The notes beneath the pieces are model-generated. The model saw only the letters and a list, made by a program, of their open reading frames with translations. It was not told the DNA's origin and made no database searches. A stretch of DNA of 14,400 bases from GCA-002840305 sp964609365 (lineage in GTDB: Bacteria; Patescibacteriota; Patescibacteriia; Patescibacteriales; UBA12465). The position numbers and the translations under genes were made by a program. The stretch is from the NCBI GenBank assembly GCA_964609365.1, contig CAZSRC010000020.1, positions 1 to 14,400 of the forward strand. Direction: 5' to 3'. This document shows positions 6,441 to 11,877 of this stretch, piece by piece (the first letter of the stretch is position 1; each line of letters opens with the position of its first letter).

Positions 6441-8067
6441 TCTTTTTATAAATAATACTAATTGAATCTTCGTATATTTTTTCCCAGTTTTTATCAGATT
6501 CTAGAAAGTTTATTAAATTTTTATTTATTTTTAGTTTTTCATTATTCATTTTAAAGATATTTTTATCCAGCCAGTTTAGTTTTGTTTCATTATTTTTTTG
6601 TATAAAAAATAAATTAATTTGATATTCTTTTATTTTTTCTTCAAGTAATTTTTCATTGTCCACAAAAAAATTCATATATTCTTCTAGGTAGCTATGATTA
6701 TTTAGCTTTTTTTGTGGTTGCCTTCCATCTATAAATATTTTTTGCTCTGGATATTGATGAATCATAAACCCTCCCCAGGCATAATTATTGAAAACTCTTA
6801 CTTCACCTGGATTGCTATTATTTTTGAGAAAATTTATGGCCTGGCAGGGATAGTCATAACAAAAACTAGAAAAAGGATTTTTTTTCCAATTAATAGAAAT
6901 TATCAACAAGCAAGAAACAGTTACTAAAATAATTATTAAATATATCTTTAAGAATAAATCAATTTTTTGTTTTTTTATATTTAAAAAAATATCCTTAAAG
7001 TCATTATAAATTATAATAGATATAATCGGTAGAGAACTTATAAATAAAAGCGGAAAATGCCTTTTTGATTTTATGGCCAGGAGAATAAATAAAAATAAAA
7101 GAGAAAATGACCAGAGATCTATTTTTTTATTTTTTTGTTTACTAATTAGATAAATTATTATTATTGCCAATATTAATCCTATGTAAAATAATTGCCAATA
7201 CATAAATGGAAAATGAAACTGAGATTGCCATTCAGATATTATTTTTAAATAAGCTGAATTTTTATAGGAGTAAAGAAAATCAAAAAGCTTTATTCCATAG
7301 GGTGTTAACAGGCTCATCAAACTGGAAACTGATATTGTTATAAAGAAAATTTTTAAATCTTTTGTTGTTAGTATTTTTTTAAAGCTAATAAATTTTTCTA
7401 AAAATTTTTTTAAAAAAAATATTTTTTCATAAATAATTTTTTCTACTATTTTAACGCTTAAATAAAAAAATAGAATAAAAATACCCATTAAGAAGCCAGC
7501 ATGTAGGTTCGCCCATAGATAAATAAGAATACTTAAATAAATTAAATTTTTGTATTTTTTGTATTTTTTTTCTATAGAATTTTTTTCAAAAAAATAAATA
7601 AAAATTAATAATAAGGATAAAAATAAAATACTTAACTCTTGTATTCTTATTCCTAGATGGGGAAACATGGCCTTTAGTCCAATTATTTCTATTACAAATA
7701 GTAAAAAGATAAAATTTTTATTTTCAACTATTTCTTTTTCTATAAAATTGTTTATATTAAACAGGCAAAAGACAATTATTAATGCAAAAATTATATTTAA
7801 AGCGAGATAATTGTAATTAGTATAAATTATAAAAATCAAAAAATCAGATAACCATTCATGGTTTATCCAGCTTGTGTCAGCGTTTTCAAAGACATAGTTA
7901 TGATTATCTGTTAAATTTACCTGCCTGTTTAGATAAATTTCCTCCCCAGCTTTTAGGTGCCAAGGAAAATCTGGGTCTAAGTATGATAAAGAGTTTTTTA
8001 ATAATAATAAAAAAAACAGTATATAAAATAAAGCTTTTATTATATTTCTTATGCTTATTTTTCTCAT
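6430..8067 (-). CDS. Multi-pass GT-C-like membrane glycosyltransferase
   Basis: A 545-aa membrane protein with about ten or more TM helices between residues 10 and 390, then an extracytoplasmic C-terminal domain. The first outer loop carries LDPDFPWHLKAGEEI (30-44), whose Asp pair (D31, D33) matches the usual place of the catalytic or metal-binding acid in GT-C enzymes, and TSWINHEWLSDFL (65-77). LWANLHAGFLMGI (184-196) is a further conserved-looking stretch. The C-terminal part contains GEVRVFNNYAWGGFM (421-435) and KIFIDGRQ (443-450), found in membrane proteins of this PMT/ArnT-like class. It would transfer sugar from a polyprenyl-phosphate donor to protein or glycan outside the membrane. 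Overlap with the GT2 gene supports a shared pathway. The assignment is by architecture; an O-antigen-ligase-like protein is the alternative. Confidence 0.68.
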   Translation of the reverse strand: MRKISIRNIIKALFYILFFLLLLKNSLSYLDPDFPWHLKAGEEIYLNRQVNLTDNHNYVFENADTSWINHEWLSDFLIFIIYTNYNYLALNIIFALIIVFCLFNINNFIEKEIVENKNFIFLLFVIEIIGLKAMFPHLGIRIQELSILFLSLLLIFIYFFEKNSIEKKYKKYKNLIYLSILIYLWANLHAGFLMGIFILFFYLSVKIVEKIIYEKIFFLKKFLEKFISFKKILTTKDLKIFFITISVSSLMSLLTPYGIKLFDFLYSYKNSAYLKIISEWQSQFHFPFMYWQLFYIGLILAIIIIYLISKQKNKKIDLWSFSLLFLFILLAIKSKRHFPLLFISSLPIISIIIYNDFKDIFLNIKKQKIDLFLKIYLIIILVTVSCLLIISINWKKNPFSSFCYDYPCQAINFLKNNSNPGEVRVFNNYAWGGFMIHQYPEQKIFIDGRQPQKKLNNHSYLEEYMNFFVDNEKLLEEKIKEYQINLFFIQKNNETKLNWLDKNIFKMNNEKLKINKNLINFLESDKNWEKIYEDSISIIYKKNEN

Positions 8068-8095
8068 TTTTTTATTTTTAATTTTATTTTATTTT

Positions 8096-8124
8096 ATTAT
8101 AGCAAATATTGTTATTTTTTTAAA
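8096..8124 (-). promoter_or_regulatory. Promoter for the glycosyltransferase operon
   Basis: Read on the minus strand, TGCTATAAT (8104 to 8096) is a perfect extended -10, with TTTAAA (8124 to 8119, four of six matches to TTGACA) 17 bases upstream. Transcription would start near 8089, leaving a leader of about 21 bases. It overlaps the divergent pilin promoter, so the two could compete for RNA polymerase. Confidence 0.65.
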
Positions 8125-8137
8125 TCTATGTTATAAT
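8109..8137 (+). promoter_or_regulatory. Promoter for the pilin array
   Basis: TTGTTA (8109-8114, four of six matches to TTGACA) and TATAAT (8132-8137) are separated by 17 bases, and TG at 8129-8130 makes the element an extended -10 (TGTTATAAT). Transcription would begin near 8144, giving a leader of about 39 bases that holds the ribosome binding site. Confidence 0.75.
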
Positions 8138-8166
8138 TTCTATGTATTGAAATTAAAATTAAAACT

Positions 8167-8179
8167 AGAAAGGTGGTGA
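8167..8179 (+). promoter_or_regulatory. Strong ribosome binding site of the first array pilin
   Basis: AGAAAGGTGGTGA differs by one base from AGAAAGGAGGTGA, the complement of the usual bacterial 16S rRNA 3' end. The GGTGG core lies about 6-10 bases before the ATG at 8183. It fixes the start and is the only strong Shine-Dalgarno I find in front of any gene in this window. Confidence 0.8.
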
Positions 8180-8182
8180 ATT

Positions 8183-8575
8183 ATGAAGAAAAAAATACTT
8201 AGTTTATTTATAGTTTCCTTGTTTTTAGTTCCTATTTTTGCTTTTGCGACAACTCCTGACGTTAATACTACTTTTGGTTTGGGGTTTGTTCAAGGGGGTG
8301 GTCCTGGCAGCGATAATGGAATTAATCTAGGAAAAAAAGATCCAAGAACGATGGTTGCTCAGCTTATTAATGTTATTTTAACATTATTAGGTATAGTTGC
8401 TGTTGTTATCGTTTTACTTGGTGGCTTCAAATGGATGACCGCTGGTGGTAACGAAGAGATGGTTTCTGAAGCAAAAAAATTATTAGGAGCCGGTGTTATC
8501 GGTTTGGTTATAATTTTAGCTGCTTGGGGAATAGCTAGTTTTGTGTTAAATGAATTAATGAAGGCTACTCAATAG
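8183..8575 (+). CDS. VirB2/TrbC-like pilin, array copy 1 (probable major pilin)
   Basis: A 130-aa pilin precursor: signal peptide (1-22, ending IFAFA then TTP), a Gly/Asp-rich mature N-terminus, TM helix 1 (about 59-82), the family turn GGFKWMTAGGNEEMV (80-94), TM helix 2 (about 101-123) and a short tail. The mature protein of about 108 residues is in the range for VirB2/TrbC subunits, which polymerise into type IV secretion pili. Signs of high expression are its own good promoter, the strong ribosome binding site and a hairpin behind the gene that would limit read-through to the other copies. A 34-base stretch (8430-8463) is identical to array copy 5. No secretion ATPase gene lies in the window, so what the pilus is for (secretion, DNA uptake or host attachment) cannot be told. 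Confidence 0.85.
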   Translation: MKKKILSLFIVSLFLVPIFAFATTPDVNTTFGLGFVQGGGPGSDNGINLGKKDPRTMVAQLINVILTLLGIVAVVIVLLGGFKWMTAGGNEEMVSEAKKLLGAGVIGLVIILAAWGIASFVLNELMKATQ

Positions 8576-8614
8576 CTAAATTAATTAATTTCTATAGTCG
8601 ATTTTGGAAGTTAA

Positions 8615-8640
8615 GGTGCTTATTTTTAGAAATAAGCACC
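8615..8640 (+). terminator. Hairpin between array pilin 1 and pilin 2
   Basis: GGTGCTTATTT (8615-8625) and AAATAAGCACC (8630-8640) form a perfect 11-bp stem with a TTAG loop. There is no immediate T-run, only T-rich DNA further on (8655-8663 and 8691-8698). It may be a leaky terminator or a 3'-end stabiliser that lets pilin 1 mRNA accumulate above the rest. I see no separate promoter in 8641-8710. Confidence 0.6.
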
Positions 8641-8710
8641 ATTCTTATCGGTATTTATTTTTTAAGTATCGATAATAATGGTATCTTAAATTTTTTTTAA
8701 AAAATATTAT

Positions 8711-9157
8711 ATGAAAAATAAAAAATTTTCTAATCTTTTCCTTATACCCATTTTTGTTTTTTTATTTCTGTTTTTATTCTTAGCTAGTAATATTAGTAAT
8801 GCATCTTATGGACTTGAGCAAACTGCTAATTATAGCAAAAAAACAAAAACAGCTTTTAGTGTTTTGTCCGTTGGCAGTGATTCTGGTAAGTTTCTATCAA
8901 GTAGAGCCGGTATCTTAATAGGTGCTATTTTGTCTTTTATAGGCATTATTTTTATGATATTAATAATTTATGGTGGTATTTTATGGATGACTGCTACTGG
9001 AAATGAACAGCAAGTTACAAAAGCCAAAGGCCTTATTTTTCAAGCGGTTATTGGTTTAATTATTGTCTTATCTGCTTATGCTATAACAGCCTTTATTGGT
9101 AGACAGTTGACAGACTCAAATCCAGCCTTGTCTCCATTAGAGCAATCAGCAAACTAA
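8711..9157 (+). CDS. VirB2/TrbC-like pilin, array copy 2
   Basis: A 148-aa pilin paralog with a long, very Phe/Leu-rich signal peptide (about 1-31, ending SNA then SYG), a Lys/Ser-rich mature N-terminus, TM helix 1 (about 66-88), the turn YGGILWMTATGNEQQV (87-102), TM helix 2 (about 108-128) and a 20-residue polar tail. The turn has ATGN where copies 1 and 4-6 have AGGN. It lies 135 bases after copy 1, beyond the hairpin, and 10 bases before copy 3. No Shine-Dalgarno precedes its ATG. It is probably a minor or alternative subunit transcribed by read-through from the promoter of copy 1. Confidence 0.82.
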   Translation: MKNKKFSNLFLIPIFVFLFLFLFLASNISNASYGLEQTANYSKKTKTAFSVLSVGSDSGKFLSSRAGILIGAILSFIGIIFMILIIYGGILWMTATGNEQQVTKAKGLIFQAVIGLIIVLSAYAITAFIGRQLTDSNPALSPLEQSAN

Positions 9158-9167
9158 TTTTTATAAT

Positions 9168-9572
9168 ATGAAAAATATAAAAAAAATTAAACTACTTTTA
9201 TTCATTTCTTTTTTTATATTTTTTTTAAATTTAAACACTTCCTTAGCTTTTTTTGAGCAAAATACTGGCCTTAAAACTACTGCTGATAAAACTGGTCATA
9301 GTCAGCAAAAAATATTTAATAGTGCCTCCTCAATAGATTCTGGAATAGGTTTTATTATTAGTGTGGGGCTTTCTTTTATTGGCGTTATCTTTATGGTTCT
9401 TTTAGTTTATGGAGGGATTTTGTGGATGACGTCTACTGGAAATGATCAACAAATAGAAAAAGCTAAAAATATTATTATTCAGTCTATTATTGGTCTAGCT
9501 ATTGTTTTACTTGCATATGTGATAACCTTTTTTGTTATTAATGCTTTTTCTGGTCAAAATTTATTAGATTAA
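9168..9572 (+). CDS. VirB2/TrbC-like pilin, array copy 3
   Basis: A 134-aa pilin paralog. It has a signal peptide (about 1-27, TSLA then FFE), a polar mature N-terminus with LKTTADKTGHSQQK, TM helix 1 (about 58-80), the turn YGGILWMTSTGNDQQIEKAK (81-100) and TM helix 2 (about 103-126). Its turn is close to that of copy 4, with an almost identical nucleotide stretch around GATCAACAAATAGAAAAA, so copies 3 and 4 look like the product of a recent duplication or exchange. It starts 10 bases after copy 2 and ends 4 bases before copy 4, consistent with one transcript. Confidence 0.82.
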   Translation: MKNIKKIKLLLFISFFIFFLNLNTSLAFFEQNTGLKTTADKTGHSQQKIFNSASSIDSGIGFIISVGLSFIGVIFMVLLVYGGILWMTSTGNDQQIEKAKNIIIQSIIGLAIVLLAYVITFFVINAFSGQNLLD

Positions 9573-9576
9573 TCTT

Positions 9577-10068
9577 ATGAACAAAAAAATAAAAAAAATA
9601 ATTTTTATTTTAAGCTGTTTTCTGTTTTTTGTTTTTATAAGCAACATTGCTGTGGCTGGGGTTGGTAATTTGTCAGATGCTTTTAAGGTTGATGATGGTA
9701 GAGTTTATGGAGAGAAGGATAGACTTGATTCTGCTGCTTATAATATGGGTTTTGATGTTGGTAGGTCAGCTGATCAAGGTGGTGCAAGCCCAGAAAGAGT
9801 TATAGCTTTGATAATTAGTACAGTACTAAGTTTGTTAGGGGTTGTTTTTATAATACTTATAATTTATGGTGGTATTTTATGGATGACTGCTGGGGGTAAT
9901 GATCAACAAATAGAAAAATCTAAAAAAATAATAACTAGGTCAATAATCGGTCTTTCTATTGCATTATTAGCTTATGTTATTAGTGTATTCATTATTAATA
10001 TTTTCGTTTCTCCTTCTCCAGCTGATAATAGTATTGGCCAATCTCAGTATAGTGAACCATATTTTTAA
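9577..10068 (+). CDS. VirB2/TrbC-like pilin, array copy 4 (longest)
   Basis: A 163-aa pilin paralog and the longest in the array. It has a signal peptide (about 1-27, AVA then GVG), an extended charged N-terminal region (about 28-73) with FKVDDGRVYGEKDRLD, TM helix 1 (about 75-97), the turn YGGILWMTAGGNDQQIEKSK (97-116), TM helix 2 (about 120-143) and a polar tail. The longer mature N-terminus should sit outside the membrane in the pilin fold, so this copy may expose a different surface. A 28-base stretch (9845-9872) is identical to copy 5. It has no Shine-Dalgarno and is 4 bases from copy 3 and 25 from copy 5. Confidence 0.82.
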   Translation: MNKKIKKIIFILSCFLFFVFISNIAVAGVGNLSDAFKVDDGRVYGEKDRLDSAAYNMGFDVGRSADQGGASPERVIALIISTVLSLLGVVFIILIIYGGILWMTAGGNDQQIEKSKKIITRSIIGLSIALLAYVISVFIINIFVSPSPADNSIGQSQYSEPYF

Positions 10069-10093
10069 TAATATAATCTTTTAAAAAATATTT

Positions 10094-10495
10094 ATGATTA
10101 AAAAAAATTTTAAGCAAGTTATTTCTGTTTTATTTTTAGTTTCTATGCTTTGTATTCCATTTTTAGTTTTTGCTAGCGGTGTTCAAAGCGGAGTTGGTGT
10201 TTTGGATAAATTAGAAACAGTTGGAGGTGCTAGTGGCTATGCCGAGGCTGATGAAACCTCTCTAGCCAGATCCTTGGGTGTAATTATTAATGTAGCGCTT
10301 TCTCTATTAGGTATTATTTTTATAATACTTATAATTTATGGTGGATTTCAATGGATGACCGCTGGTGGTAACGAAGAGATGGTGAAAAAGGCTAATTCTA
10401 GAATAGTTAATTCTATCATTGGCTTAGTTATAACTCTATCGGCTTATGCTGTCTGGAGTTTAATTGATAGACTTTTTATTAGTAGAATTCAATAA
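10094..10495 (+). CDS. VirB2/TrbC-like pilin, array copy 5
   Basis: A 133-aa pilin paralog. It has a signal peptide (about 1-27, VFA then SGV), a Gly/Ala-rich mature N-terminus (SGVQSGVGVLDKLETVGGAS), TM helix 1 (about 60-82), the turn YGGFQWMTAGGNEEMVKKA (82-100) and TM helix 2 (about 104-125). Its DNA is a mosaic: one stretch (10317-10344) is identical to copy 4, and the next (10350-10383) is identical to copy 1, which suggests exchange between paralogs. It ends one base before the ATG of copy 6. Confidence 0.82.
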   Translation: MIKKNFKQVISVLFLVSMLCIPFLVFASGVQSGVGVLDKLETVGGASGYAEADETSLARSLGVIINVALSLLGIIFIILIIYGGFQWMTAGGNEEMVKKANSRIVNSIIGLVITLSAYAVWSLIDRLFISRIQ

Positions 10496-10496
10496 T

Positions 10497-10934
10497 ATGA
10501 AAATAAAAAAAATAATAATTACATTTTTAGTTTCAATTTTTTTAATCCCTAATTTTTCTTTTGCTAGCACAACGCCTGACAGCATTTCAGGAAGATCAAG
10601 GAGTCAGGTTGCTGTTTTTCAAAGTGAGGCAAATTTTTCATCAGCTCCAGCTGAGAATATCATAGCCACAATTATTAAGACAGCTCTTTCTTTGTTGGGT
10701 ATTTTATTTATTATTTTAATGATTTATAGTGGGTATCAATGGATGACTGCTGGCGGAAATGAAGATACTGTTAAAAAATCTAGAAGCAGAATAATAAATG
10801 CTGTTATTGGTCTTGTTATTATTGTTCTAGCTTATTCAATAACCACTTTTGTTTTCAGGAGTTTGCCGGGTGGTCCTAGTGGTGCGAATTCAGGTGCTGG
10901 TGGAACAGGCGAGATAGTTTCTCCGGCAAATTAA
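10497..10934 (+). CDS. VirB2/TrbC-like pilin, array copy 6
   Basis: The ATG at 10497 is preferred over an in-frame upstream ATG at 10464. It begins directly with the signal peptide (1-23, lysine cluster, ending FSFA then STT) and follows the stop of copy 5 by one base, whereas the longer start would overlap copy 5 and put a non-signal segment first. The 145-aa product has TM helix 1 (about 54-77), the turn YSGYQWMTAGGNEDTVKKS (77-95), TM helix 2 (about 99-120) and a Gly/Ser/Ala-rich tail (GGPSGANSGAGGTG, 125-138) not seen in the other copies. The first Gly of the usual YGG is Ser here. It is the last gene before the terminator. Confidence 0.8.
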   Translation: MKIKKIIITFLVSIFLIPNFSFASTTPDSISGRSRSQVAVFQSEANFSSAPAENIIATIIKTALSLLGILFIILMIYSGYQWMTAGGNEDTVKKSRSRIINAVIGLVIIVLAYSITTFVFRSLPGGPSGANSGAGGTGEIVSPAN

Positions 10935-10978
10935 TATAGAAATACAATATAAATAAAAAATATTTTTTATAAAAAAAG

Positions 10979-11005
10979 AAGCATCTATTGTCAGATGCTT
11001 TTTTT
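10979..11005. terminator. Bidirectional terminator after the pilin array
   Basis: AAGCATCT (10979-10986) and AGATGCTT (10993-11000) form a perfect 8-bp stem with a 6-base loop. A T-run follows on the plus strand (10999-11005), and an A-run precedes it (10971-10977) that gives the T-run on the minus strand. It ends the plus-strand pilin transcript and the minus-strand secreted-protein transcript. Confidence 0.85.
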
Positions 11006-11020
11006 ATTTTTTTGATTTAC

Positions 11021-11740
11021 CTACCATGAAGATCCGCCCCACAATCCCCAGAATACATCACGTCCATTAACGTTGTGTGTTCTGTGAGGCTCTACCGTAA
11101 ACCTTATAATAGTCGGAGTTCTTTGGTTAGTTGCCTTAACGGACCCTTCGTATACTCCCGGAAGAAGGTAATCCGTGATACTTTGGCCTCTTCCTAATAG
11201 GAAAACCTTTTGATAAGTGTTACCAGGGTTGATTCCAACAATTCTTACCTCCAATTCTTGGTAGGTATATTTGTTGATCACAACTCCTTCTAATCCAACA
11301 CTCATGTTGGGAGCTGCGATTTTGGCATTGTTGCTGTTGCCATCTGCTACCTTTCTTGTTAGGTAGGCATTGGCATCGGCCTGTGCTACTATCGCATAAC
11401 TCTCTGCACCATTTCTAGCGCTAATGGTTCTAGCAGAGTAGTTGCCCTGATCACCATTATAGCTAATGTTACTGCCTATTGGGTTTCTTGCTTCTCTGGT
11501 GCTTTTAGTTGTCTCCTGTTTTGTAGGCGTTGACTCTCTTTCCATCGCTCTTTCGATTAATGGTCCGTAGAAATCATCTACCTTTTTTACCTCCTCAATT
11601 TTATCGTCTGGATGAATATTCATCTTTTCGATTTTTTTGACTTCTTTGTTTCTTTCTTTTATTAGTTTGTCAGAACTAATTTGTCCCGAAACCATAATAG
11701 ACAAGAATAAAACTGCTATAATTAAAAATAATTTTTTCAT
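11021..11740 (-). CDS. Secreted protein of unknown function, probably acquired
   Basis: I do not recognise the family. The 239-aa product has a signal peptide (MKKLFLIIAVLFLSIMVSG, cut near 19-20), a charged helical segment (23-70, many Lys/Glu, EKMNIHPDDKIEEVKKVDD), a polar linker (70-145, Thr/Ser/Asn/Ala-rich) and a C-terminal beta-rich domain (about 146-239). That domain has GLEGVVINKYTYQELEVRI, then LLGRGQSITDYLLPGVYEGS, ending in DVFWGLWGGSSW. The end looks like a small beta-sandwich that could carry ligand contacts. The SGQ ending of the signal peptide resembles Bacteroidota proteins. G+C is clearly higher than in the neighbours (27 of 60 bases in 11041-11100), and it uses GC-richer codons, which suggests transfer. 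It has a consensus promoter and a leader hairpin of its own and is followed by a bidirectional terminator, so it is probably well expressed and monocistronic. Confidence 0.8.
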   Translation of the reverse strand: MKKLFLIIAVLFLSIMVSGQISSDKLIKERNKEVKKIEKMNIHPDDKIEEVKKVDDFYGPLIERAMERESTPTKQETTKSTREARNPIGSNISYNGDQGNYSARTISARNGAESYAIVAQADANAYLTRKVADGNSNNAKIAAPNMSVGLEGVVINKYTYQELEVRIVGINPGNTYQKVFLLGRGQSITDYLLPGVYEGSVKATNQRTPTIIRFTVEPHRTHNVNGRDVFWGLWGGSSW

Positions 11741-11750
11741 GGCTTGCTTT

Positions 11751-11808
11751 TTTTTGGTTAATACTTCTAATTTTGAAATTTTTTAAAATCAGGAGTATTA
11801 ACCAAAAA
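11751..11808 (-). promoter_or_regulatory. Long hairpin in the leader of the 239-aa secreted protein gene
   Basis: Bases 11751-11765 and 11794-11808 are perfect 15-bp inverted repeats (TTTTTGGTTAATACT and its complement). Inside them a further stretch pairs with one mismatch and one wobble, so the stem reaches about 24 bp. It lies between the predicted start of transcription (near 11838) and the ATG at 11740, ending 10 bases before the ATG. It lacks a T-run on the minus strand beyond the stem. It may control translation or mRNA stability, or help end transcription of the upstream PEP synthase gene. Confidence 0.55.
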
Positions 11809-11844
11809 TTTGTTAAAGAGCCATTTAATATTTTTAATAATTAT

Positions 11845-11873
11845 ATTATAGCATATTTTCTAATTTTTGTCAA
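11845..11873 (-). promoter_or_regulatory. Full-consensus promoter for the 239-aa secreted protein
   Basis: On the minus strand, TTGACA (11873 to 11868) is followed after exactly 17 bases by TATAAT (11850 to 11845), with TG in the extended -10 position (TGCTATAAT, 11853 to 11845). All twelve hexamer bases match the sigma-70 consensus. It begins about 5 bases after the stop codon of the PEP synthase gene. Transcription would start near 11838, giving a leader of about 98 bases. Confidence 0.82.
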
Positions 11874-11877
11874 TGGC

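Noticed and set aside
6712..6927. Plus-strand open frame of 71 codons
   Set aside because: It is opposite the GT-C-like membrane protein gene and has no promoter, ribosome site or recognisable domain.
7872..8081. Plus-strand open frame of 69 codons
   Set aside because: It is antisense to the N-terminal part of the GT-C-like gene; its hydrophobic tail is a by-product of AT-rich sequence.
10464..10496. Longer start for array pilin 6 (ATG at 10464)
   Set aside because: It would overlap pilin 5 by 32 bases and place a non-signal segment before a perfectly good signal peptide that starts at 10497.
8183..10934. CRISPR-like or phage structural repeat array
   Set aside because: The repetition comes from paralogous coding sequences with signal peptides and TM helices; no short direct repeats with regular spacers are present.
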